A model generated the notes under the pieces. That model was not told where the DNA came from, made no database searches, and saw nothing but the letters and a program-made list of their open reading frames with translations. A stretch of DNA of 34,239 nt from Syntrophobacteraceae bacterium (GTDB lineage Bacteria; Desulfobacterota; Syntrophobacteria; Syntrophobacterales; Syntrophobacteraceae). Of this stretch, positions 9,007-16,767 are shown piece after piece. The translations under genes and the position numbers were made by a program. Numbering within the stretch: position 1 is the first letter of the stretch; the number at the start of each line of letters is the position of its first letter. Where the stretch lies: contig JARLHO010000107.1 of assembly GCA_031292215.1 (NCBI GenBank), positions 1 through 34,239 on the forward strand. The letters run 5' to 3'.

Positions 9007-9471
9007 TCAACCGGACAGATATTCGAGAGCCGCCGAACCGGCCGGCTCCCCTGAAAAAGTGAAGCCCAGCCCGCAGACCCTCCGGGCTGAATTGTCCTCC
9101 TCGGCTCCGCCCCTCCACGCCCGTGGTATCCCCAATTTCCAGTCCGAACCGGGGGCATGAGCGTGACAGCCGCCGGCGACCATGTTCGCCAGTTCCCTCA
9201 GACTGTCTACGAGATCGTCTTCTTTTACCTCATCCGCCCTCGCCTCATCGATGCCCAAAAAGTTTGCAGTTATCATTTTTGCAAATTTTTCGCCGATTCG
9301 CATCCTAAGGACTATACACCCCTCGCTATGTTCCAGGCGAGTCTCCGATCCGTACTCGAAAACCCCTTCGCCTTCGCCTTCGCGCTCCTCGAAGTCCACA
9401 TCCGTAAAATACATGGTCTCGAAGACCTCAGAAATCACTTCCTTCAGAACTCCTTGCCGCAGGAAAACCAT
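9007..9471 (-). CDS. cheX: CheX/CheC-type CheY-P phosphatase-like protein
   Basis: A 154-residue protein with the CheC/CheX/FliY phosphatase signature D-x3-E-x2-N in DSLRELANMVAGG (Asp89, Glu93, Asn96), the helix that enters the CheY active site in CheX. Only one such motif is present, as in CheX rather than CheC. The residues after 105 are low in recognisable pattern. The gene overlaps the upstream cheY by 44 bases, and its ATG has a G-rich ribosome site (GGGGG). With CheZ also encoded here, the operon has two unrelated CheY-P phosphatases. CheX identity is inferred from the motif and position; a CheC-like role with CheD next door is an alternative. Confidence 0.72.
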   Translation of the reverse strand: MVFLRQGVLKEVISEVFETMYFTDVDFEEREGEGEGVFEYGSETRLEHSEGCIVLRMRIGEKFAKMITANFLGIDEARADEVKEDDLVDSLRELANMVAGGCHAHAPGSDWKLGIPRAWRGGAEEDNSARRVCGLGFTFSGEPAGSAALEYLSG

Positions 9472-9850
9472 CTGGCGCCCCCATGATCCGATTCAGCAAA
9501 GCCCCGATCTCCTCGGGACGAAAAGGTTTGCGGATGTAGCCACTCGCCCCGAGCTCCATCAGAAGCTTTAGCCTCTCTTCATTGGCCTCGGTCGTAACGA
9601 ACACAACCGGAGTGTTGCTAAATAGCTCCTTTTGCCTCAAAATCCTCAAAAACTCGATGCCGTCCATTTCCGGCATGTGAACGTCGGACAAGATCAGGTC
9701 TATCCACTCGCCCTCCAACATAGCGAGGGCTTCCCTGCCGTTTGAGGCCTCCAGACATTGCCCGATCTCAAAGCCGGAAAGTCGCAAAGTCTTTAGCAGG
9801 ACCTTTCGCATCGATCCGGAATCATCCACCATCAGTACATTGTAGGCCAT
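9428..9850 (-). CDS. cheY: CheY-like response regulator
   Basis: Single-domain receiver of 140 residues: acidic pair MVDDS, phospho-Asp56 in ILSDVHMPEMDG, Thr in VFVTTEANEE and Lys in YIRKPFRPEE. It has a short C-terminal tail beyond the receiver fold that overlaps the start of the CheX-like gene. The operon therefore carries two receivers. This one diverges more from motor-type CheY and might act as a phosphate sink or adaptation regulator, but that is inference from sequence style only. Confidence 0.9.
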   Translation of the reverse strand: MAYNVLMVDDSGSMRKVLLKTLRLSGFEIGQCLEASNGREALAMLEGEWIDLILSDVHMPEMDGIEFLRILRQKELFSNTPVVFVTTEANEERLKLLMELGASGYIRKPFRPEEIGALLNRIMGAPDGFPAARSSEGSDF

Positions 9851-9884
9851 TGCGTCACCAAATGATCCATTCCAGCAGCATAAG

Positions 9885-10403
9885 TCAAATCTCTACTTCG
9901 GCATCCCTTCCGACCTTCATGAATACTTTGCCGGTATCCATCAGCAACCGTACGGTGCGGTTGACCTCTCCACCCACGTGTTCGGCCGAGACAGCCACGT
10001 TGTTTCGCCAAAAAATCTTGCGCATCGCCAGGCAGTTTCTTGTCCCTATGTTGAAAACACCGTTGGGATCAAGCGTTTGAGCCCCACCAACCGATTTCAC
10101 CACGATGTTCTCTTTCCTGGCCCCCAATTGGTAGCTGCTTTTGAAAAGATGCGTGATTCCGGTATCTGCGAACATGCATGGGTTTTTCTTGGCCTTCTCC
10201 AGATCCAGAGTCGATTCGGGCAGCATATAATGAAGCATTCCGCCCACTGACGCGACCGGATCGAAAATCACCACGGCTATGCAGGACCCCAGGGAATAGG
10301 TTATCAAAAGCTCATCGGCCGAGTTGCTGACAGCCATATCCGCCACCCCGATCACTTTCCTTATCCGAGTCTGTACTGTGCTCAATGCCCCCGGATGTTT
10401 CAT
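9885..10403 (-). CDS. cheD: CheD receptor glutamine deamidase
   Basis: Deamidates specific glutamines of chemoreceptors; in many bacteria it also binds CheC. The 172-residue protein has the nucleophile cysteine in TYSLGSCIAV and the catalytic histidine in GGMLHYMLP, followed by the family's FADTGI and KSVGGAQTLD blocks and a GTRNCLAMRKIFW segment. ATG 10403 with GGAG five bases upstream is chosen over a TTG one codon earlier. It lies 30 bases after cheR. Confidence 0.94.
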   Translation of the reverse strand: MKHPGALSTVQTRIRKVIGVADMAVSNSADELLITYSLGSCIAVVIFDPVASVGGMLHYMLPESTLDLEKAKKNPCMFADTGITHLFKSSYQLGARKENIVVKSVGGAQTLDPNGVFNIGTRNCLAMRKIFWRNNVAVSAEHVGGEVNRTVRLLMDTGKVFMKVGRDAEVEI

Positions 10404-10433
10404 CAAAGCTCCAATTTCGTAAGATCCCCGCTA

Positions 10434-11267
10434 TCACTTATTACGGTATATAGCCGGCTGAACATAAGATAACTTATGGGCCAGTCCCGTAAGACTCTCG
10501 GAATGACCTACACAAAAGTACCCCCCGACGCCGAGAAAACCAGACATTTTATTGACCAGTTCCTCCTGGGTCTTTTTGTCGAAATAGATCATCACGTTTC
10601 GGCAGAAAATAAAGTCGAACGGCCCCTTGAACGGGTAGGGCTCCTTGAGGTTCAACCGGTGGAAAGTTATGAGCCGCTTTACATCGGGAACTACCTGGAA
10701 ATCCGAGGCGCCGTTGCCCCCGCCGGCCTTTCGAAAATAGGCCTGCCTTAGCGCCGGAGGAACCTTTTTCACCTTCTCCTCCGAATAGACCCCACGGCTT
10801 GCCATCTCCAGCACCCGCGTCGATATGTCGGTTGCAAGGATCTTGAAATCCCACTTCGTGTTGTCCTGCAAGTGAGCCAGCACGCACATCGCCAGGCTGT
10901 AGGGCTCTTCGCCCGTAGAACACCCCGCGCTCCAAATCCGTATTTTGGTGTTCCTTTCTTTTCGCTTTGCCTCGACAAGTTCGGGCAGACCCACCCTCTC
11001 TATGAAATCGAAATGCTGGATCTCGCGAAAAAAATAGGTGAGGTTAGTTGAAATGGAATCGAGAAAATTTACGAATTCACCGGGGTTGCCCCCCGATGTA
11101 ATCAATTCGAAATACTCTTTATAGGTATCGATGCCGGTCATGCGCAGCCGCTTGTTAAGCCTTGCCTGCAACAGAGCTTTTTTGCCTTCGTGAAGGTTTA
11201 TCCCGCACTGCTCGTAGACAAGCCGGCTGTACTGCAAAAACAGGCTGTTCGACATATCGTTTTCCAT
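10434..11267 (-). CDS. cheR: CheR chemoreceptor methyltransferase
   Basis: SAM-dependent methyltransferase that methylates receptor glutamates during adaptation. The 277-residue product has the all-alpha N-terminal domain, the SAM-binding motif IWSAGCSTGEEPYSLAM, the ILATDIS strand and FDFIFCRNVMIYFDKKTQ typical of CheR. No C-terminal tetratricopeptide or receptor-tether extension is present. ATG 11267 follows GAGG. It is the second gene of the operon, 54 bases after cheW. Confidence 0.96.
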   Translation of the reverse strand: MENDMSNSLFLQYSRLVYEQCGINLHEGKKALLQARLNKRLRMTGIDTYKEYFELITSGGNPGEFVNFLDSISTNLTYFFREIQHFDFIERVGLPELVEAKRKERNTKIRIWSAGCSTGEEPYSLAMCVLAHLQDNTKWDFKILATDISTRVLEMASRGVYSEEKVKKVPPALRQAYFRKAGGGNGASDFQVVPDVKRLITFHRLNLKEPYPFKGPFDFIFCRNVMIYFDKKTQEELVNKMSGFLGVGGYFCVGHSESLTGLAHKLSYVQPAIYRNK

Positions 11268-11321
11268 TCAACTGCCTCTCGGATATCTTCGTGCGGTTGG
11301 CATTTTAGTCCTCGCCTCGTA

Positions 11322-11840
11322 TCAGGCGGCCTGGTCGATGAAACCCAGACCTATCCCGCAGTTGCTAAGAACCCGGGCGATATCGAGCAAAATTTTTACG
11401 CCCCCTCCCGTTTTGGCCATCCCCAGGATGCACTCAGCGCTCAAAGTGGTCCCAAAGCTGGGCGGATCTTCGATATCCGAGGCCTTTATGTTTAGCACCT
11501 CCGAAACCGAATCCACCACCACGCCTATGTGTAGCTTGGCCTCCGAGCTCTCGATTTCCACCACGACGATACACGTGCGCTCCGTATATCCGCTTTCCTC
11601 CATGTTGAACCGTAGCCGCAGATCGATAACCGGGATCACCTTGCCCCGCAGATTTATCACCCCCTTGATAAATTCCGGGGCCTGAGGCACGGGAGTAATC
11701 CGCAGCATCCCGATTATTTCCTTCACTTTCAGAATTCCAATCCCGTATTCTTCATCGCCAAGCGAAAAGGTAAGGTATTTGCCCTCTCTTTCCGCCCCCG
11801 AGTTCTCTAAACGATTTGCTTCACCGAACTGATCTTTCAT
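11322..11840 (-). CDS. cheW: CheW coupling protein
   Basis: Scaffold that links CheA to chemoreceptors. The 172-residue protein shows the CheW core: YLTFSLGDEEYGIGILKVKEII, TPVPQAPEFIKGVINLRGK, VIPVIDLRLRF and a terminal GGVKILLDIARVL. ATG 11840 is chosen because GGAAGGA lies 7 bases before it; a longer in-frame reading to 11966 adds only a basic, non-conserved stretch. It is the first gene of the nine-gene operon, so the promoter should lie in the 280 bases shared with the divergent imuB. Confidence 0.95.
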   Translation of the reverse strand: MKDQFGEANRLENSGAEREGKYLTFSLGDEEYGIGILKVKEIIGMLRITPVPQAPEFIKGVINLRGKVIPVIDLRLRFNMEESGYTERTCIVVVEIESSEAKLHIGVVVDSVSEVLNIKASDIEDPPSFGTTLSAECILGMAKTGGGVKILLDIARVLSNCGIGLGFIDQAA

Positions 11841-12120
11841 GAGGATTCCTTCCCGCTGTTTTGCTCGTTTGCCGCGTGCGCGCCACAAGGGAAACCGCCC
11901 GAGTTGTAACTGGTCGGCTCGAGTCGGCCTCCCCCCTTTGCCCCTCTTTTGCCTATACATCGGCAAAAAAAAATTTTTCCTTCAACCCAACTCGCGGGAA
12001 AGAGGAAAATATCTTTACTTTCACCTTTTATTCACCTAAACTTGGACCCAATCTCCCTTCCGCCCATCGGCAAACTTACGGCAAAGGGGGTTCGGATGGA
12101 CATTTTCAGCGGGGTTAAAG
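11841..12120. other. Divergent promoter region of cheW and imuB
   Basis: These 280 bases must carry the promoters for both the che operon and the imuB-dnaE2 pair. A9T5 at 11965-11978 and an AT-rich stretch at 12005-12040 are the likely melting regions. I searched by eye for a LexA box (CTGT-N8-ACAG, GAAC-N4-GTTC and Geobacter-type GGTT-N2-C-N4-G-N3-ACC) and for sigma-28 and sigma-54 promoters. No good match was found. Confidence 0.4.
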
Positions 12121-13275
12121 ATGGTTAGAAATATTGTGCACCTGCAGGTTCCCGATTTCTGTGCGGCTGTCGAAGAGCTAAGGCGGCCCGAATTAAAAAG
12201 GGCGCCGCTCGTCCTGGCCCATACGGGCGAAAGAGCCGTTATCCAGGGGGTAAACGGCCCGGCCAGAAAAGAAGGCATCCGGGAGGGCATGCCGCTTTTC
12301 ATGGCGCGCCGCCTGTGCCGCCGGATTTGCGTAGTGGACTCGGATTTTTATCATTACCGGGAAAAACAACTGGAAATTGTCCGGGAGTTGGGCGCCTGGT
12401 CCCCGCTTGTCGAAGGCAGCGGCCCGGGGAGCTACTTCATAGATATTACCGGGACCCGCAGGCTTTTGGGAGCGGCCCCGGATCTCGCCTGCCGGATGGA
12501 AAAAGAGCTTGGCGCAAAAACGGGGCTCCGCGCAAAGGTAGGGCTTGCCACAAACAAGCTGGTAAGCCAGGTTGGGGCCCGTTGCATCGAAGCGGGGGGG
12601 CTGGGTTGTATTTTCCCGGGAAGTGAGGAATCGTTTCTGTCTCCCCTGCCCGTTAATTTTCTTCCCGGCGTAGGCGAGGTTACGGCTTCCAAGCTTGCCG
12701 GCTTTAACATCGTAGAAATCGGTCAACTGGCCTCTTTTCCAATAGATATGCTCTCTGCGGTTTTTGGCCGGAGCGCCGAGCGTCTCCTAAGACTTGCCAA
12801 GGGCATGGATACCGCCCCCGTGTTTGTCGCCCGGCAAGCCCCGGAGATATCGGTCGCCAAAATCCTGGAAAGGGATGAAATCGATCCCCGAAGGCTTAAA
12901 GCCGCTTTGTTTGAGCAGGTGGAAGAAGCGGGCTGGGATCTTCGCCTCCACAATCGATGCCCGGGGAGCTTTCGCCTCGAAATCCGCTATGCCGACGGTG
13001 TCTTGGTAGATACCAGAAAGCGTGTCCCCTCGTGGTCCGTTAAGGCCGACCGGACCCTTTTTCAATCGGTTCTGCCCGCCTTCCAAAAGATTTTTCGAAG
13101 GCGCGTGGCCGTGCGCAGGCTGGTGATCGAGTTCTCGGAGCTCGCCGTACCCTTCACACAACTTTCGCTCTTTACGTGGGAAAACAAAACGACGTTAAAA
13201 GAGCGCGACCTCCAGGGCGCACTCGATGCGATTCGCCTAAAATTCGGAAAAAAAACCATCGCCTGGGCCAATTAA
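12121..13275 (+). CDS. imuB: ImuB-like inactive Y-family polymerase
   Basis: Y-family polymerase fold that has lost its active site. Where active members have H-I-D-M-D-A-F, this protein reads HLQVPDF (Gln9, Pro11). Where they have SIDEAYLD, it reads GPGSYFID (Gly103, Ser104), so the catalytic carboxylates are absent. This is the hallmark of ImuB, which acts as an adaptor bringing the ImuC/DnaE2 polymerase to damaged DNA. The adaptor role is supported by a perfect beta-clamp motif QLSLF at residues 347-351. At 384 residues it ends soon after that motif and lacks the long C-terminal extension by which ImuB usually binds ImuA'. The dnaE2-type gene begins 2 bases after its stop. No imuA-like gene is nearby. 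DinB is the most likely automatic annotation, but the missing residues argue against it. Confidence 0.85.
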   Translation: MVRNIVHLQVPDFCAAVEELRRPELKRAPLVLAHTGERAVIQGVNGPARKEGIREGMPLFMARRLCRRICVVDSDFYHYREKQLEIVRELGAWSPLVEGSGPGSYFIDITGTRRLLGAAPDLACRMEKELGAKTGLRAKVGLATNKLVSQVGARCIEAGGLGCIFPGSEESFLSPLPVNFLPGVGEVTASKLAGFNIVEIGQLASFPIDMLSAVFGRSAERLLRLAKGMDTAPVFVARQAPEISVAKILERDEIDPRRLKAALFEQVEEAGWDLRLHNRCPGSFRLEIRYADGVLVDTRKRVPSWSVKADRTLFQSVLPAFQKIFRRRVAVRRLVIEFSELAVPFTQLSLFTWENKTTLKERDLQGALDAIRLKFGKKTIAWAN

Positions 13276-13277
13276 AA

Positions 13278-16274
13278 ATGTCCCCCGATTTTGTCCACCT
13301 CCATGTCCATTCCCACTACTCCATGATGCACGGGGTAAACTCGCCCGAATCACTTTGCCGGGAGGCCAAAAAGGCCGGATTTTCCCGTCTGGCCATAACG
13401 GATCGAAACGGTTTCTACGGGCTGGTAAATTTTTTGGAAGCAGCTGCGGCGACCGGGATCGACCCCATAGTGGGGGCCCGGGTCAAAACCTCCCAAACAT
13501 CGGCGGTAATCCTTGCTAAAACCCCGCAAGGCTATGAAATTGTCTCGGACATCATAACCCGGCGCCACACCGAAGATGACTTCTCCCTTCCGCGGGGCTT
13601 TCCGGAAAAAAGCCCCGATCTAATCGTTATAAGCCCCGATCCGGAACTGCTAAAATCCCTTCGCGGGCGCATTGAGTGCTACCTCGAAATCGTCCCGGGC
13701 CCCCGCGACCGAGAGCTTTTGCGTATCGCAAATGAGATCCGGATAGCCCCTGTTGCCACCAATGCGGTCCATTTCGCAGGTAAAAACGACTACCCCCTCC
13801 ACCGGCTCCTTCGGGCAATAGATTGTAACAAAACCCTAGGGTCTCTTTCCCGGGAAGATACCGCGCTTCCCGGCCAATGGCTAAAATCTGCCCGCGAGAT
13901 GTCGGTCTGCTTTCCCGACTGCCCCGAGGCCCTGGCCAACGCGGTAGGGATCGCTGCGGCCTGCTACACCCACCCCAACCGGTTTCCAACGGTTTTCCCC
14001 GCTTACCGGGACAAAAACGAAGACCACCTTGCCCTACTTGTGGATAAATGCCGCAAGGCCATCGTCTGGCGCTACGGGAAAACCGATCCCGGGATCGAAA
14101 AACGTCTTTTGGAAGAACTGGAACTTATCAGCGCCAAGGGGTTTGTGGATTATTTCCTGATCGTTTCAGACATAGTTAGCAGACGCGCGATTCACTGCGG
14201 CCGGGGGAGCGGTGCGGCAAGCCTTGTCAGCTATCTTTTGGGGATCACCCACGTCGATCCGATCACCCACGACCTCCAGTTCGAACGGTTTTTAAATCCC
14301 GAAAGAATGGACCTTCCGGATATCGACGTCGATTTTCCGTGGGACGAGCGCGACGGGCTCTTTGAAGAACTTACAGCCCATTACGGCGACCACAGACTGG
14401 CCTTTATCTGCAACCATACGGGATTTAGGGCCAGGGGTTCGGTGCGCGAAGTGGCCAAAGTCTACGGGATACCGGCCTCCGAAATAAAGGAGGCTACCAG
14501 CAGACTGAGTTACTGGAGTGCGCAAGGGGGTGGTAAAACGCACCCCAAATTCCAAAACTTTCCCCTTTCGCCCCCGTGGCCGGAAATCTTTGACCTGGCC
14601 TTGCGCCTGGAATCGATACCGCGAAACATCTCGACCCATTGCGGAGGGGTAGTGATCGTTCCCGACCGGGTATCCCGATACGTTCCGGTCCAGATAAGCG
14701 CCAAGGGGGTACGAATCATTCAATGGGAAAAGGACCAGGCCGAAAAGGCGGGCCTGGTAAAAATAGACCTTCTGGGCAACCGCACGCTCGCTGTAATCCG
14801 CGATGCCATAGAAGCGGTCTGGCGCAATACGGGTACGCGGATCGATTATGCAAGCTTTAACCCGGTTAAAGACCCTCGGGCGCAAAAAATCATAAGCCGG
14901 GGGGACACCATGGGGGTCTTCTACCTGGAGTCCCCGGCCATGAGACTTCTCCAGGCCAAGGCGGGAAGAGGAGATTTCGACCATGCCGTGATCCATTCCT
15001 CGATTATCCGCCCGGCGGCAAACCGGTTCATTCGTCAATATCTTTTGCGCCTTCACGGGGAACCCTTCAAAGCGCTCCATCCAAGCCTTGAAAAAATCCT
15101 TGCCCAAAGCTACGGGATTTTGGTCTACCAGGAAGACGTCGTGCGCTCGGCGATGGCGCTCGCCGGTTTTACGTGGGGCGAAGCCGATAGGCTACGAAAA
15201 GCGATAAGCAAAAAGGGTAGCGCTCAACTCGCGGACTGTAAGGCCCGTTTTGAACGAGGATGCGAAAAGAACTCCGTCCCGGCCGATGTGGTGGAAAAGG
15301 TCTGGGACATGTTCACCTCTTTTGCCGGCTATTCTTTCTGTAAACCCCACTCGGCTTCCTACGCGCTTGTGAGCTACAAGTCGGCATACCTCAAAGCGCG
15401 CCACCCGGCCGAATTTATGGCTGCGGTCATTTCAAACGGTGGAGGCTATTACACAACTTTTGCCTATATTTCGGAAAGCCGCCGGATGGGACTGGAAGTC
15501 CTTTTGCCGGACATAAACGAGAGCGCCCTGCCCTTTACAGGCGTTGGCAAAACTCTACGAATCGGTTTTAAGCAACTGCAGGGGCTAAGAAAAACCGCCA
15601 TGGAAGCCCTTATATGCGAAAGAAACCGGAGCGGCCCCTTTTTCTCTATCGAAGAACTCCTGGAGCGTCTGCGCTCCAAACTGAGTCTTGCCGATGCTGT
15701 AATACTCGCCAAATCCGGCGCCCTGGACACGATTTGCGGCCCCTTAAACCGCCCCCGGATCCTTTGGCTGATCGAAGCCTGGTTTAACCGGGTTAACGTT
15801 TCCCCCGTTTTTCAAACCTCCCTTTTCCGTCCCCCGAGGGTAAAGATTCCGCCCCTTCCCGACTTTTCTCCGCCACAAAATCTCGCCCATGAATACGAAA
15901 CCCTGGGGTTTCCCCTGTCTGTCCATCCCCTGGAGCTTGCCGTTATACGCACGCCAACCGTTGCGGCCTCCACTATGGCCCATTACATCGGGAAAAAAAT
16001 TACCATGTTGGGATGGCCGGTAACCCGAAAAGAGGTCTACACCCGGGAGGGGGAAGAAATGGAGTTTTTTACCTTCGAAGATCTGTCCGGAATCTTTGAG
16101 ACGGTCTTTTTCCCCAAACCCTTTGCTCGATTTTGCCAGGATCTTGACATGAGCCACGTCTACCAACTCCATGGCCTGGTGGAAAGCGAATTCGGCGTGG
16201 CTACGCTAACCGTCCATCACGCCCGCCGCATCCCGACAAACCCGGCCGGCCCCGCCCCGGGTCTGCGCCGCTAG
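13278..16274 (+). CDS. dnaE2: DnaE2/ImuC-type error-prone DNA polymerase
   Basis: C-family polymerase alpha subunit of 998 residues, shorter than replicative DnaE (about 1160) and in the DnaE2 range. It starts with a PHP domain (FVHLHVHSHYSMM). The third PHP ligand region reads ITDRNG instead of the usual ITDHG, suggesting a weakened metal site. The palm is intact: GRGSGAASLVSYLLGI, the catalytic PDIDVDF (Asp348, Asp350, Asp352) and Asp497 in KIDLLGNRTL. The fingers have GILVYQEDVVRSAMALAG. The end contains an OB-fold-like segment (ITMLGWPVTRKEV). It should be the catalytic partner of the inactive ImuB-like protein in translesion synthesis. The start is an ATG 2 bases after imuB's stop, so it is probably translated by coupling since its own ribosome site is weak. 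A second, replicative dnaE is expected elsewhere. Confidence 0.9.
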   Translation: MSPDFVHLHVHSHYSMMHGVNSPESLCREAKKAGFSRLAITDRNGFYGLVNFLEAAAATGIDPIVGARVKTSQTSAVILAKTPQGYEIVSDIITRRHTEDDFSLPRGFPEKSPDLIVISPDPELLKSLRGRIECYLEIVPGPRDRELLRIANEIRIAPVATNAVHFAGKNDYPLHRLLRAIDCNKTLGSLSREDTALPGQWLKSAREMSVCFPDCPEALANAVGIAAACYTHPNRFPTVFPAYRDKNEDHLALLVDKCRKAIVWRYGKTDPGIEKRLLEELELISAKGFVDYFLIVSDIVSRRAIHCGRGSGAASLVSYLLGITHVDPITHDLQFERFLNPERMDLPDIDVDFPWDERDGLFEELTAHYGDHRLAFICNHTGFRARGSVREVAKVYGIPASEIKEATSRLSYWSAQGGGKTHPKFQNFPLSPPWPEIFDLALRLESIPRNISTHCGGVVIVPDRVSRYVPVQISAKGVRIIQWEKDQAEKAGLVKIDLLGNRTLAVIRDAIEAVWRNTGTRIDYASFNPVKDPRAQKIISRGDTMGVFYLESPAMRLLQAKAGRGDFDHAVIHSSIIRPAANRFIRQYLLRLHGEPFKALHPSLEKILAQSYGILVYQEDVVRSAMALAGFTWGEADRLRKAISKKGSAQLADCKARFERGCEKNSVPADVVEKVWDMFTSFAGYSFCKPHSASYALVSYKSAYLKARHPAEFMAAVISNGGGYYTTFAYISESRRMGLEVLLPDINESALPFTGVGKTLRIGFKQLQGLRKTAMEALICERNRSGPFFSIEELLERLRSKLSLADAVILAKSGALDTICGPLNRPRILWLIEAWFNRVNVSPVFQTSLFRPPRVKIPPLPDFSPPQNLAHEYETLGFPLSVHPLELAVIRTPTVAASTMAHYIGKKITMLGWPVTRKEVYTREGEEMEFFTFEDLSGIFETVFFPKPFARFCQDLDMSHVYQLHGLVESEFGVATLTVHHARRIPTNPAGPAPGLRR

Positions 16275-16767
16275 CCGCTCGATGATCCACCCGGCAGTGG
16301 GTCGCAAAGTTCCGTTGACGCGCCCTAAGGGATATTCCATGGTCGAAACCCACCGGGGACGGGTCAGGCTTGGTGTGGATCAGGATTGATGATCTTGCTA
16401 TATTCAAATGTTGGCTCTGGCCATGATCATTAACTGCCTGAAATTACAGGACGGTACTTTCACCTTTCACCATATTTTCTCATTCTCCTCCCTCATCTCC
16501 CTGGCCGCCGATCGCCGGCAAAGTCACACCTTTACTGCAGGCAGCCCCACCTGCACGTAAATTCGGGATTCCACCCTTTCCGGACAAGCCCCCCGGGAGT
16601 TTCTCGCAACCTTGGGACCTGGATTTTCAGCAAGCGCTGCAATCAATGATTGCCAATAGCTTGACGGTAGCCTTTGGAACCGATTGATTCAATTTCTTTT
16701 ACAACGGACGGCTTGATGAGAATAGTTTTATCGGCGGTTCATAACCCGGGTTGCCGATATCGATAAG
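16275..16767. other. Non-coding gap, possible island boundary
   Basis: Nearly 500 bases without a supportable gene, between the polymerase pair and the two-component block. An inverted repeat lies at its right end. On the minus strand a 31-codon stop-to-stop frame (about 16638-16733) reads like protein (ILIKPSVVKEIESIGSKGY) but has no start and may be a gene remnant. I see no terminator with a T tract after dnaE2. Confidence 0.45.
16729..16759. repeat. Inverted repeat TATCGGC / GCCGATA
   Basis: Perfect 7-base arms at 16729-16735 and 16753-16759 enclose a 17-base spacer, 9 bases beyond the stop of the histidine kinase gene. On the minus strand the tail is A-rich rather than T-rich, so it is not a typical rho-independent terminator. 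It could stabilise the 3' end of the mRNA. Confidence 0.4.

Noticed and set aside
11841-12120. LexA box, sigma-28 or sigma-54 promoter for the che and imuB operons
   Set aside because: Partial similarities only (for example GCCGATGT near the A/T run); none has both halves at correct spacing.
12121-13275. Calling this gene dinB (active DNA polymerase IV)
   Set aside because: The catalytic Asp and Asp/Glu positions are replaced by Gln/Pro and Gly/Ser, and a DnaE2-type gene follows directly.
16638-16733. 31-codon minus-strand stop-to-stop frame with ILIKPSVVKEIESIG
   Set aside because: Protein-like but without start codon or ribosome site; too short to call more than a possible remnant.
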